Assembly (NCBI RefSeq): GCF_000331535.1
Contig: NZ_AMZN01000052.1
Location: 1-59,388 of the forward strand
Source: Fulvivirga imtechensis AK7
GTDB taxonomy: Bacteria; Bacteroidota; Bacteroidia; Cytophagales; Cyclobacteriaceae
Length of the DNA stretch: 59,388 bases
Direction of reading: 5' to 3'
In this document: positions 50,781 through 59,388 of the stretch, one piece after another
Position numbering within the stretch: position 1 is the stretch's first letter
Layout of the letters: each line of letters starts with the position of its first letter
Translations under genes and position numbers: made by a program
Notes under the pieces: model-generated
Databases searched by the model: none
What the model was told of the DNA's origin: nothing
What the model saw: only the letters and a program-made list of their open reading frames with translations

Positions 50781-52919
50781 TTGAATTACACAGAGTTACT
50801 ACGTCCGCTACCCTGGAGTACACCAACCCTGCTTTGCCTTTTGGTACTGGCTTTCCCCTTTATAAGCTTTTTACTGATGGCTATAAGCCCGGAAAGGTTT
50901 CGTAAAGCAGCTTCCCGGGCTTCCAGCGGCCTTATTTTGCTGGGGGCTCTGCTATCAGTTTATCTTTTACAGTTAAAGTGGTCGGGGCCTGATTTTCATA
51001 CCCGCCTCGAATGGTTCAGTATAGAGGGACTACCCAGGCTTACGGCAGGCATACTTTTGGATGACAGCGCTGCACTTATGCTGGTGGTGGTGAATATTAT
51101 TTCATTCCTGGTTCACACCTATTCAACAGCTTATATGCATGACGACCCGGGATACAGAAGGTATTTCTCCTTTTTAGGACTTTTTACCTTTTCGATGCTC
51201 GGCATTGTGCTTGCTGATAATCTGCTTGTTGTTTTTATTTTCTGGGAACTGGTCGGACTTTCTTCGTACCTGCTTATAAGTCACTGGTACGACAAGGAAA
51301 GCGCTGCCAAGGCAGCAAAGAAGGCTTTTGTTGTTAATAGAATAGGAGATGTGGGCTTTTTGACAGGTCTGGCAGTGCTCTGGATCCAGTTTAAAACCTT
51401 TGACCTGGAGGCCTTGGAGGCTTTAATGGCTAATTCTTCCATTCAAAATGGTCAATGGACATCCTTTTTAGGATATTCGCTGAATGCTGACTGGCTTACA
51501 ATAGCAGGCATAGGCTTGTTTTTAGGTGCTATGGGTAAATCAGCGCAGTTTCCATTGCAGGTATGGTTGCCCGATGCCATGGAAGGGCCTACCCCCGTTT
51601 CAGCGCTTATTCACGCTGCCACTATGGTAGCGGCAGGTGTATTTCTGATGGCCCGTGTTTTTGTATTATTGGATATCAACGCGCTGACATTCATGGCTGC
51701 TATTGGCGCTGTTACCGCGTTTATGGGAGCTGTAGCTGCGCTGGCGCAGCACGATATCAAGAAGGTGCTGGCTTATTCTACCATATCACAACTGGGCTAT
51801 ATGTTGATGGGAATTGGCGTTGGCGCCTACGATGCAGCGCTGTTTCACCTGTTTACCCATGCGTTTTTTAAAGCTTGTCTGTTTTTAGCAGCCGGAGCCG
51901 TTATTTATGCGCTTCATGAATATGCACACAAAACAAACGCTCATTTTGACGCTCAGGATATGCGGAATATGGGTGGCCTGCGGAAACGGATGCCTTTCAC
52001 ATTTTTTGCGTATCTGGTTTCCACCCTGGCGCTTATCGGTATACCATTTTTTTCAGGATTTTTATCTAAGGATGCAATTCTTTCAGGCGCATATGCCTGG
52101 GCTGATGTGATGTCGCAGGAGGCGCTCTCATGGCATTACATTATACCCGACCTGGGCTTCTTTACGGTAGTACTTACAGCTATTTACATGTTCAGACAAC
52201 TGTTTTTAGTCTTTTTTGGTAAGCTAAGAATAGCCTCACAGGACCAACAGGCCGGTTTGCAAGCAGTAAAGGAGGTTCCGCCAGTGATGCGCGGTGTGTT
52301 GGTGGTCCTTGGCGTGATGTCTTTTGGGATAATCTGGTCTGTAAACCCTTTTGACCAGAGCTACAGTTGGTTTTTGGGGACTATAGAAGTGCCAACAATT
52401 GTATCACCGGGTTTTGTTGTTGACTGGCAGCCCCGGCTTATTGAGCTTTCGCTGCGAAATCATCTGGAGGTAATGGCGATCTCCATGGCCATGATAGTCG
52501 CTGGTGGTGTGGTAGCATGGTATCTGTACAGGCCGGGCAGCAAATATGAACGTACATATTATAAAAGGCCGGCCACAATGAATAAACTTCAGGCCCTGTC
52601 ATATAATAACTGGTATTTGAATGATTTTTTTAATGTACTTGTCAAAAAACCTGTAACAGCAGTTGCACAGGGGCTTACACGAGTTGAAAAACAGGTGATA
52701 GACAGGGCTATTAATGCTTTTGCTGTAATAAATGTAATAATTGCACATGCTATTAGTTGGATAGACAGAGCAGTGGTTGATGGTTTTGTGAATTTTTCTG
52801 TTTTCTTTGCGGGCAGAGTTGGGGTAATGACAAAATCATTACAAGGCGGAAAGATTCAAAGTTATATTCTGATCGCTATTATGGGCATGGTGCTAATGAT
52901 ACTCTGGATAATCTGGTAA
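50781..52919 (+). CDS. nuoL: NADH-quinone oxidoreductase subunit L
   Basis: A 712-residue antiporter-like subunit of the membrane arm. The start is a TTG, 3 bp after nuoK. Conserved parts: FIFWELVGLSSYLLISHWY, KSAQFPLQVWLPDAMEGPTP, SALIHAATMVAAG and DIKKVLAYSTISQLGYM. The C-terminal helix that lies along the arm and anchors NuoM/N is represented by the last ~110 residues. About sixteen helices are expected. Confidence 0.96.
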   Translation: MNYTELLRPLPWSTPTLLCLLVLAFPFISFLLMAISPERFRKAASRASSGLILLGALLSVYLLQLKWSGPDFHTRLEWFSIEGLPRLTAGILLDDSAALMLVVVNIISFLVHTYSTAYMHDDPGYRRYFSFLGLFTFSMLGIVLADNLLVVFIFWELVGLSSYLLISHWYDKESAAKAAKKAFVVNRIGDVGFLTGLAVLWIQFKTFDLEALEALMANSSIQNGQWTSFLGYSLNADWLTIAGIGLFLGAMGKSAQFPLQVWLPDAMEGPTPVSALIHAATMVAAGVFLMARVFVLLDINALTFMAAIGAVTAFMGAVAALAQHDIKKVLAYSTISQLGYMLMGIGVGAYDAALFHLFTHAFFKACLFLAAGAVIYALHEYAHKTNAHFDAQDMRNMGGLRKRMPFTFFAYLVSTLALIGIPFFSGFLSKDAILSGAYAWADVMSQEALSWHYIIPDLGFFTVVLTAIYMFRQLFLVFFGKLRIASQDQQAGLQAVKEVPPVMRGVLVVLGVMSFGIIWSVNPFDQSYSWFLGTIEVPTIVSPGFVVDWQPRLIELSLRNHLEVMAISMAMIVAGGVVAWYLYRPGSKYERTYYKRPATMNKLQALSYNNWYLNDFFNVLVKKPVTAVAQGLTRVEKQVIDRAINAFAVINVIIAHAISWIDRAVVDGFVNFSVFFAGRVGVMTKSLQGGKIQSYILIAIMGMVLMILWIIW

Positions 52920-52922
52920 TCA

Positions 52923-54656
52923 ATGCTAAACGACTACTTACTCTCCACATTAATATTTCTGCCATTGACCGCTGCTGTTATAATAGCGTTGTTGCCGCAG
53001 CCTGCTAAGCAGTTTTACAAATATATAGCCTTATTTGTATGCTTTGTTCAACTGATTTTGGCGGGAGTTATATATTTCGGTTTTAATCACAACTTGCAGG
53101 GAGTCAGGGAAATTGAAAGTTTTCAATATACTGAGTTCACGCCCTGGATCAATTTTGAGCTGGCATCGCTTGGTAAGCTGTCCGCAAATTATTTTGTTGG
53201 GGTGGACGGATTGAGTGTTACAATGGTATTGCTTTCGGTTGTGGTGCTGCTTATCGGGGTGGTGTCGTCATGGAATATCACTGAAAAGGCAAAGGGATAT
53301 TTCAGTTTATACCTGGTGCTTAATGCCGCCATTATAGGCTGCTTTGTGGCGCTTGACTTCTTATTGTTCTACCTCTTCTTTGAGTTTATGCTGCTGCCCA
53401 TGTACTTTCTCATAGGCCTGTGGGGTGGCCCTAGGAGAGATTATGCTTCCATAAAGTTCTTTTTATACACCTTGCTCGGTTCCGTTCTGATCCTGATAGT
53501 GATGATCATGCTGTACCTGTCGGTAGTTGATCCTGCTGCTACGGCTGTCGAATTAAATCTTGCTTCAAATATTGAAAATGTTTCTCCCGACATTGTTCAG
53601 CAGGTGCAGGATATGTTATTGGCGCGTCAGGTGCCCGTGGAGAACTTAGTACATACTTTTAATATGGTGTACATGACAGATCCCGGCAATTACATCCCCA
53701 ATTCCGTTATGGATGTACAAGTAGTCAGGGAATTACTGGGACAACCGGCTCGTCTGCTGGCTTTCTTACTTCTCTTTATCGGTTTTGCAATAAAAATACC
53801 CGTTGTGCCGGTGCATACCTGGCTGCCAGATGCACACGTAGAGGCACCTACACCTATTTCTGTAGTGTTAGCAGGGGTTCTTCTAAAAGTAGGGGCTTAC
53901 GGTCTCATACGTACGGGCTACCTGATCATTCCTGATGGCGCTATCCATTACGCATGGTGGATAGGGTTGTTTGGTGTAATCTCTATTATTTATGGAGCCA
54001 TGTGCGCTCTGGCAAGCCGCGACCTGAAGAAGCTTATTGCCTACTCTTCCGTTTCCCATATGGGCTTTGTTCTGCTCGGACTGGCTTCGTTGACCTCAGA
54101 AGGGGTAAGTGGCGCCATATATCAGATGGTGAGCCACGGAATTATTTCTGCTGCATTATTCCTGATCGCAGGGGTGGTGTATGACCGGAGTCATAACCGT
54201 ATTATTGAAAACTATTCAGGTCTGGCCTCTAAAATGCCGAAGTATAGCATTTTTGTGATCATATTTTTCTTTGCCTCTATGGGCTTACCGGGATTTTCGG
54301 GGTTCATTGCTGAGGTGTTCGTGCTTTTGGGGTCTTTTAGTTCTTCAGTTGTTAATGGTCTTATCCCGCGATGGATGACTATATTGGCGGCTACAGGCCT
54401 TATCCTCAGCGCCTCATATTATTTATGGACCATCCAAAGGATGTTTTTTGGCCAATTCTTTACCAAAGGACCTGTCGAAGCAAACAGCTTGACAGATATT
54501 AATAGGCGCGAATACCTGATGTTTATTCCGCTGTTTGTACTGGCGCTATTGCTTGGAATTTTCCCGGGATTGATCCTGGATCTTATTAACCAGTCTGTAT
54601 CGCTATTTGTAGAGACCGTCAACAACCATGAATTCAAAATTCCGCATAACAACTAA
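52923..54656 (+). CDS. nuoM: NADH-quinone oxidoreductase subunit M
   Basis: A 577-residue antiporter-like subunit with ~14 helices. LFYLFFEFMLLPMYFLIGLW, PVHTWLPDAHVEAPTPIS and DLKKLIAYSSVSHMGFVLLG mark it as NuoM. An insert of ~75 residues around 195-270 is longer than in E. coli NuoM, which has about 510 residues. Its last base is the first base of nuoN. Confidence 0.96.
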   Translation: MLNDYLLSTLIFLPLTAAVIIALLPQPAKQFYKYIALFVCFVQLILAGVIYFGFNHNLQGVREIESFQYTEFTPWINFELASLGKLSANYFVGVDGLSVTMVLLSVVVLLIGVVSSWNITEKAKGYFSLYLVLNAAIIGCFVALDFLLFYLFFEFMLLPMYFLIGLWGGPRRDYASIKFFLYTLLGSVLILIVMIMLYLSVVDPAATAVELNLASNIENVSPDIVQQVQDMLLARQVPVENLVHTFNMVYMTDPGNYIPNSVMDVQVVRELLGQPARLLAFLLLFIGFAIKIPVVPVHTWLPDAHVEAPTPISVVLAGVLLKVGAYGLIRTGYLIIPDGAIHYAWWIGLFGVISIIYGAMCALASRDLKKLIAYSSVSHMGFVLLGLASLTSEGVSGAIYQMVSHGIISAALFLIAGVVYDRSHNRIIENYSGLASKMPKYSIFVIIFFFASMGLPGFSGFIAEVFVLLGSFSSSVVNGLIPRWMTILAATGLILSASYYLWTIQRMFFGQFFTKGPVEANSLTDINRREYLMFIPLFVLALLLGIFPGLILDLINQSVSLFVETVNNHEFKIPHNN

Positions 54657-56149
54657 TGGAAGAAGGTCTGCACCATAAACTAACGGGTATCAATTCAAGC
54701 CTGCCATATTTTTTGCCGGAGGTCATACTGGTAGGGGGGATCATACTGATCGTTTTTGTTGGGCTTTTTAATATTGGTAAAAAGGAGCTGCTCATGCGAG
54801 TTTTAGCTGCGGTTATGCTGGCGTTGGTACTTTATTTTGATATCAGACAGTGGCTTCATGAAGACAATGTACGGCAGTTGTTCCTGGATATGGTTACGTT
54901 GGACCGGGCAGCGATCCTGTGGAAGATCTTGTTTGGAACGGGAGGCTTATTTACGGTACTCATGGGCTTTAAATATAGAGGCTGGTATGATAAAAGCGGT
55001 GAGTATTATGCCCTGATGCTTTCTGTGGTCTTTGGCGCTCACCTGGTGGCCATGGCAAGTAACCTGCTTATGATCTTTATTGGTATTGAAGTCATCTCCA
55101 TTAGCTCTTATATTCTTACTACCTTTAGTTTTAATAAAAATAGCACGGAAGCGGGTTTAAAATACCTGTTGTTTGGTGCGGCAGCTTCCGGGGTCATGAT
55201 CTTCGGCATGTCATGGCTGTATGCTTTCACTGGGTCGCTGGCATTTACGGAGCAAAGTTTCTTAGAGATGCTTATGAAAGCAGATGCTCTTCCGCTGATC
55301 ATTGCAAGCCTTTTTGTTACGGCAGGGCTCTTATTTAAGATATCTGCAGCGCCAATGCACATTTGGGCGCCTGATGTATATACTTCAGCACCCACTCCGG
55401 TGGTTGCATTCTTCTCAATAGTTCCCAAGCTGGCAGGATTTGCCATACTGGTAAGGTGGATGTTAGTAATCAAGCTTTTTGGTTTTAGCCCGGTCGACTG
55501 GGCGGCTGTATTGGCCGTGGTAGCCATGCTTACTATTGCTATTGGTAATTTTTCCGCTTTGTGGCAGAACAATGCAAAACGTATGCTGGCATACTCCTCT
55601 ATTGCTCATTCCGGGTTTTTGCTGATCGGACTAGTGGCGTTTTCCGAACTGGCCATTCAAAGCCTTTTATTCTATGCTGCAATTTACATACTTATGAATG
55701 TTGCTGCGTTTATATATGTCAGCTACCTGGAAAGGGAGTACAATATTATTAATATTAAAGACTACAAGGGTTTTGTAAGGACATCACCTTTAATCGCTAC
55801 CGTGTTGGTAGTGATCATGATATCGCTGACAGGGTTGCCCCCCACTGCAGGATTTACTGCTAAACTGCTTATTTTTAGTGCCTTGTGGGATGGTTATGCC
55901 GCCACCGACCATACCATGATGTTGTATTTGCTGATCTTCGGGCTGCTCAACGCGGTGGTCTCACTTTTCTATTATCTGAAGATCCCATATTTCATGATCT
56001 TTAAAGAAGGCGCTCATGAGGGTAAAGCCAAAAAATTGTATACCATCGAGAATTTTTTGGGATTCTTTATGGTTTTAGCATTGTTGATCTTATTCTTTAA
56101 ACCGGATGGGTTGATGAGAATGATTAATAGTGTTAGCTTTGCATTTTAA
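54656..56149 (+). CDS. nuoN: NADH-quinone oxidoreductase subunit N
   Basis: A 497-residue third antiporter-like subunit. Family sequences include FIGIEVISISSYILTTFSFN, AAPMHIWAPDVYTSAPTPVV, NNAKRMLAYSSIAHSGFLLI and LTGLPPTAGFTAK. It overlaps the nuoM stop by one base and completes the membrane arm. Confidence 0.96.
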   Translation: MEEGLHHKLTGINSSLPYFLPEVILVGGIILIVFVGLFNIGKKELLMRVLAAVMLALVLYFDIRQWLHEDNVRQLFLDMVTLDRAAILWKILFGTGGLFTVLMGFKYRGWYDKSGEYYALMLSVVFGAHLVAMASNLLMIFIGIEVISISSYILTTFSFNKNSTEAGLKYLLFGAAASGVMIFGMSWLYAFTGSLAFTEQSFLEMLMKADALPLIIASLFVTAGLLFKISAAPMHIWAPDVYTSAPTPVVAFFSIVPKLAGFAILVRWMLVIKLFGFSPVDWAAVLAVVAMLTIAIGNFSALWQNNAKRMLAYSSIAHSGFLLIGLVAFSELAIQSLLFYAAIYILMNVAAFIYVSYLEREYNIINIKDYKGFVRTSPLIATVLVVIMISLTGLPPTAGFTAKLLIFSALWDGYAATDHTMMLYLLIFGLLNAVVSLFYYLKIPYFMIFKEGAHEGKAKKLYTIENFLGFFMVLALLILFFKPDGLMRMINSVSFAF

Positions 56150-56158
56150 TTTCTTAGC

Positions 56159-58045
56159 ATGAGTGATAGCATCAAACATGAATGTGGTATAGCCATGATC
56201 CGGCTTCGAAAACCACTTTCTTACTACATCGAAAAATATGGTTCTCCTACCTATGCCGTAAACAAGATGTACATTTTAATGGAAAAGCAGAGAAACAGGG
56301 GGCAGGATGGTGTTGGTATAGCTAACATTAAAATTGATCAAAAGCCAGGCCTGAGATACATTAGCCGCTATCGCTCAATAGATCAGGACCCGATAAAAAC
56401 GATCTTCGAAAAAATAGGTAAGAAGTACAGAAAGGCTCAGAAGGAAGGGAAAGACCAGTACTATGATGAAAGGTGGATGAAGGAGAATTGCGCCTTTACC
56501 GGTGAGGTGTGGTTAGGGCATCTCCGCTACGGCACCCATGGTAAAAACAGCATTGAAAACTGCCATCCCTTCCTGAGACAGAATAACTGGCGAAGCAGGA
56601 ACCTCGTGGTGGCTGGCAACTTTAATATGACCAATGTTGATGAACTGTTTGATATTTTGGTAAAGCTTGGTCAGCACCCTAAAGAGAAGGTAGACACTGT
56701 AACCGTAATGGAGAAAATCGGTCACTTTCTTGATGAAGAGAACAACGATATTTTTCGCAAATACAAAGAACAGTACACCAACCAGGAGATCACAGAAGTG
56801 ATTGAAAGTGAGCTGGACCTTCAGAAGGTGTTGAGCCGGGCATGTAAGGATTTTGATGGCGGATATGCCATGGCAGGTATGGTGGGGCATGGCGATGCCT
56901 TTGTTGCCCGCGACCCTGTAGGTATACGACCGGCTTATTATTATGCTGATGATGAAGTAATAGTTGTGGCTTCTGAAAAGCCCGCTATTAAAACAGCTTT
57001 TAATGTAGATTACGATCAGATTAAAGAAATAACTCCCGGTCATGCACTGATCATTAAGAAGAATGGTCAGTATGGGGAGTATCAATTCAGGAAGCCTGAA
57101 GAAAAGAAATCATGTAGTTTTGAGAGAATATATTTCTCCAGAGGTACTGATCCGGGTATTTATCATGAGCGAAAGGAGTTGGGTAGACTTCTTGTGCCGC
57201 AGATACTGAAGGCTATCAATTTTGATTTAAAGAATACGGTATTTTCATACATCCCCAATACTGCCGAAACAGCATTTTTGGGTATGATGGAGGGCATGGA
57301 GAACTACCTGAGTGCAAAAAGGAAAGAGGTGATCCTGGATGGTAAGCCTCATGTTGATTCCATTGAAGATTTCTTATCGTTTCGCCCGAGGGTAGAAAAG
57401 ATAGTGATCAAAGATGCGAAATTGCGTACTTTTATTACTGACGATGACCACCGCGATGAAATGGTGGCCCACGTATATGATACTACTTACGAGGTGATCC
57501 GAAAGGGTATAGATACGCTGGTGATCATCGATGACTCCATAGTGCGTGGCACTACACTCGAAAAAAGTATCTTGACGATGCTTAACAGGCTCGAGCCTAA
57601 GAAAATAGTTATTGTTTCCTCCGCTCCCCAAATCAGGTTCCCGGATTGTTATGGCATTGACATGTCTAAAATGAATGAATTCATCGCCTTCCGTGCTATG
57701 ATCCAGTTGGTGAAGGACAGTGATAAGGAGTACCTGATGGATGAGGTTTATGATCTTTGTCAGAAGGCTTTGGTGAATAAGGAACTCGTCAACTATGTCA
57801 ATAAGTTGTATAACGAGTTTTCTTATGAGCAGATATCTAAAAAAGTTGCTGAAATAGTGAAGCCAAAGGAGATGAAAGCAGAGCTCGAAGTGATCTACCA
57901 GACAGTGGAGAATCTGCACCATGCCTGTCCGAATCATCAGGGCGACTGGTATTTTACCGGCAACTTTCCAACCGCAGGTGGTATGCGGGTGGCCAATCGA
58001 TCGTATGTCAACTTCATGGAGGGTAAATTGGTGCGGGCGTATTGA
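56159..58045 (+). CDS. Long amidophosphoribosyltransferase-like class II amidotransferase
   Basis: A 628-residue cytoplasmic protein with an N-terminal Ntn glutaminase domain and a C-terminal phosphoribosyltransferase domain, as in PurF. The nucleophile would be Cys9 after removal of an 8-residue propeptide (SDSIKHECGI), with RNRGQDGVGI, WLGHLRYGTHG and ARDPVGIRPAYYY further on. The PRPP loop is canonical: VIIDDSIVRGTT. PurF is usually ~470-510 residues, and the extra length is spread through both domains. I recall Bacteroidota with this long form besides a standard PurF, so it may be a paralogue. It follows nuoN after 9 bp and may be co-transcribed. Confidence 0.85.
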   Translation: MSDSIKHECGIAMIRLRKPLSYYIEKYGSPTYAVNKMYILMEKQRNRGQDGVGIANIKIDQKPGLRYISRYRSIDQDPIKTIFEKIGKKYRKAQKEGKDQYYDERWMKENCAFTGEVWLGHLRYGTHGKNSIENCHPFLRQNNWRSRNLVVAGNFNMTNVDELFDILVKLGQHPKEKVDTVTVMEKIGHFLDEENNDIFRKYKEQYTNQEITEVIESELDLQKVLSRACKDFDGGYAMAGMVGHGDAFVARDPVGIRPAYYYADDEVIVVASEKPAIKTAFNVDYDQIKEITPGHALIIKKNGQYGEYQFRKPEEKKSCSFERIYFSRGTDPGIYHERKELGRLLVPQILKAINFDLKNTVFSYIPNTAETAFLGMMEGMENYLSAKRKEVILDGKPHVDSIEDFLSFRPRVEKIVIKDAKLRTFITDDDHRDEMVAHVYDTTYEVIRKGIDTLVIIDDSIVRGTTLEKSILTMLNRLEPKKIVIVSSAPQIRFPDCYGIDMSKMNEFIAFRAMIQLVKDSDKEYLMDEVYDLCQKALVNKELVNYVNKLYNEFSYEQISKKVAEIVKPKEMKAELEVIYQTVENLHHACPNHQGDWYFTGNFPTAGGMRVANRSYVNFMEGKLVRAY

Positions 58046-58091
58046 TTACTCTGTCCGTCATAGGTAATCAGTAGTATCCTAAAGGTTTGAC

Positions 58092-58105
58092 ATACCTATA
58101 GGTAT
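58092..58105. promoter_or_regulatory. 14-bp perfect palindrome, possible operator
   Basis: ATACCTATAGGTAT lies in the 280-bp gap between the PurF-like gene and the asparaginase gene, 220 bp before the latter. Its size and symmetry suit a dimeric regulator, but nothing else supports this. A 7-bp stem (TGATTAC 58043-58049 / GTAATCA 58064-58070) overlaps the upstream stop codon and may be a weak terminator. Confidence 0.3.
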
Positions 58106-58325
58106 AGAAATATTTGCAGGAATTCAGAAAAAGTGATATTATTGATCTATGCAAGAAATGATTGGCTTAAGCTATCCTTACTTTTTAGCTACTAAGCGGT
58201 GTAAATTCATCGGCTTACTGTCCAATCCTCTTAATCTGCTCAGCCTACAGCCCATCTTCGACTGTTAATCTGGCTCTGCATACCAGATTTAATTCAGTCA
58301 ATAATATAATAACTTATCAATCTTT

Positions 58326-59261
58326 ATGGACAACAACTTTGTATTAGCCATACATGGTGGTGCGGGCACTATTCTAAAATCTAAAATGACCGCTGAAAAG
58401 GAAACTGCATATAATGTGGCGCTTAAATCGGCATTAGCAGCAGGCTATGAAGTATTAAAAAACGGAGGGAACAGCCTGGATGCTGTTGAAAGAGCTGTGA
58501 TCGTTTTGGAAGACAGTGATTTGTTTAATGCAGGTAAGGGCTCTGTTTTTACCTCTGACGGTAGTCATGAAATGGAAGCCTCAATGATGTGTGGAGCTAC
58601 ACTAAACGCTGGCGCAGTTGCTGGGGTCAGGTGTATTAAAAATCCTGTTATTTTGAGTAGAAGGGTACTGGATAACGAAGACTATGTATATTTGTCAGGT
58701 GAGGGAGCACATCTTTTTGCAAAAGAAACGGGGCTTGAGTGTGTTGAGGAGGAGTATTTTTATTCCGATCTCAGATACCAGCAGTGGCAGTCCGTAAGGA
58801 ATTCCACTAAAGTGGCGCTCGACCATAGTGACGATCGCAAATTTGGTACAGTGGGCGCAGTGGCGCTGGATCAGCACGGAAACCTGGCAGCAGCGACATC
58901 AACCGGAGGCTTGACCAACAAGCGGTACGGCAGGATAGGGGACAGCTCGGTAATTGGAGCCGGCACCTACGCCAATAATCATACCTGCGCCATATCATGT
59001 ACCGGTTACGGGGAATATTTTTTGAGAGGAGTAGTGGCTTATGATATATCGTGTTTAATGGAATATGCCGGCATGACCTTGCAGGAGGCTGCGGAAAAAG
59101 TGATACTGGAGAAGCAAGTGGAGTTAGGAGGTGAGGGAGGTATAATAGGAGTGGATGCTCAGGGAAATAGTAGCCTGGTATTTAATTCGGAAGGTATGTA
59201 CAGGGGGGTGGTTAGCGCTGTAGATCATCAATTTCATTTGGGGATATATGGGGAGGGTTAA
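58326..59261 (+). CDS. Isoaspartyl peptidase / L-asparaginase (Ntn-hydrolase)
   Basis: A 311-residue member of the plant-type asparaginase family, made as a precursor that cuts itself to expose Thr175 (KFGTVGAVALD). Other motifs: AIHGGAGTI at the start, LDAVERAVIVLED, GKGSVFTSDGSHEMEASMM, and the substrate-binding SATSTGGLTNKRYGRIGD region. No signal peptide is present, so it acts in the cytoplasm on beta-aspartyl peptides or asparagine. Confidence 0.93.
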   Translation: MDNNFVLAIHGGAGTILKSKMTAEKETAYNVALKSALAAGYEVLKNGGNSLDAVERAVIVLEDSDLFNAGKGSVFTSDGSHEMEASMMCGATLNAGAVAGVRCIKNPVILSRRVLDNEDYVYLSGEGAHLFAKETGLECVEEEYFYSDLRYQQWQSVRNSTKVALDHSDDRKFGTVGAVALDQHGNLAAATSTGGLTNKRYGRIGDSSVIGAGTYANNHTCAISCTGYGEYFLRGVVAYDISCLMEYAGMTLQEAAEKVILEKQVELGGEGGIIGVDAQGNSSLVFNSEGMYRGVVSAVDHQFHLGIYGEG

Positions 59262-59388
59262 GTTTTTAAAATTGTTTCCCCCCACTGGCTCGGAGTGTGC
59301 TGTGAGTGAAGCAAAGGCTTCACGTAACTGCAAATAAGATGGTGGAACCGACCCACCAGAGTCTGCTTACAGGAGCCGGCTCTAAACA
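59262..59388. other. Window-end region with three close hairpins
   Basis: No ORF that I would call. Three perfect inverted repeats occur in 77 bp: GTGAAGC/GCTTCAC (59306-59323), TGGTGG/CCACCA (59340-59358) and the palindrome GAGCCGGCTC (59373-59382). They may belong to a structured RNA or mobile-element end that continues past the window. Confidence 0.4.

Overview
The window is a stretch of chromosome from a member of the Bacteroidota, most likely order Cytophagales. The evidence is a secreted protein with a type IX secretion C-terminal sorting domain, a FecI/FecR/TonB-receptor locus, a beta-propeller sensor kinase, few Shine-Dalgarno-like start sites, and several TAnnTTTG boxes (the Bacteroidota -7 promoter element) just upstream of start codons. 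Most of the sequence is ordinary housekeeping and transport DNA. I see no tRNA, rRNA, CRISPR array, prophage or intact insertion sequence.

Layout. 1-1575: 3' part of a secreted glycoside-hydrolase-like protein. 2070-7555: MscS channel, DoxX, Nudix, thioredoxin, AI-2E family permease and a receiver-kinase. 7560-11456: a 1298-residue propeller/GAF sensor kinase that probably shares a transcript with the receiver-kinase. 11859-16035: a minus-strand group of small enzymes and transporters (DJ-1/PfpI, serine hydrolase, LysE, VOC, AraC, DinB). 16166-16297: a 43-residue peptide with a double-glycine leader. 16341-20570: DnaE fused to a proofreading exonuclease. 20571-21908: gene-free, filled with a tandem 395-bp structured repeat. 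21909-29643: ECF sigma, FecR and two TonB-dependent receptors. 30006-33453: STAS-like protein, a tiny ORF, secreted EEP-family enzyme, secreted HExxH protein and a Na/Ca exchanger family protein. 33476-37654: AllA-like, Uma2, then an operon of GT2, ECF sigma, GNAT and rsmG. 37866-38466: VapBC-type toxin-antitoxin pair. 38599-42993: tgt and two LptF/LptG-type permeases flanking an EamA transporter. 43024-45772: ispE, fabI (minus) and murI (plus). 46001-58045: nuoH, a TPR sensor kinase, nuoIJKLMN and a long PurF-like amidotransferase. 58326-59261: isoaspartyl peptidase/asparaginase.

How genes work together. The nuoH-N block encodes the membrane arm of complex I plus the NuoI ferredoxin-like subunit, with a histidine kinase embedded between nuoH and nuoI. 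The sigma/FecR/receptor block should form a cell-surface signalling and uptake unit. The receiver-kinase and propeller kinase look like one signalling module with no DNA-binding output protein beside it.

The best candidates for something undescribed are the tandem structured repeats at 20699-21650, where differences between copies preserve base pairing (one a double compensatory change in a terminator stem), and the orphan double-glycine peptide at 16166. Further points are intergenic 7-8 bp microsatellites at three sites, a frameshifted gene remnant beside a REP-like inverted pair (4079-4497), and a Tgt that lacks the usual zinc cysteines.
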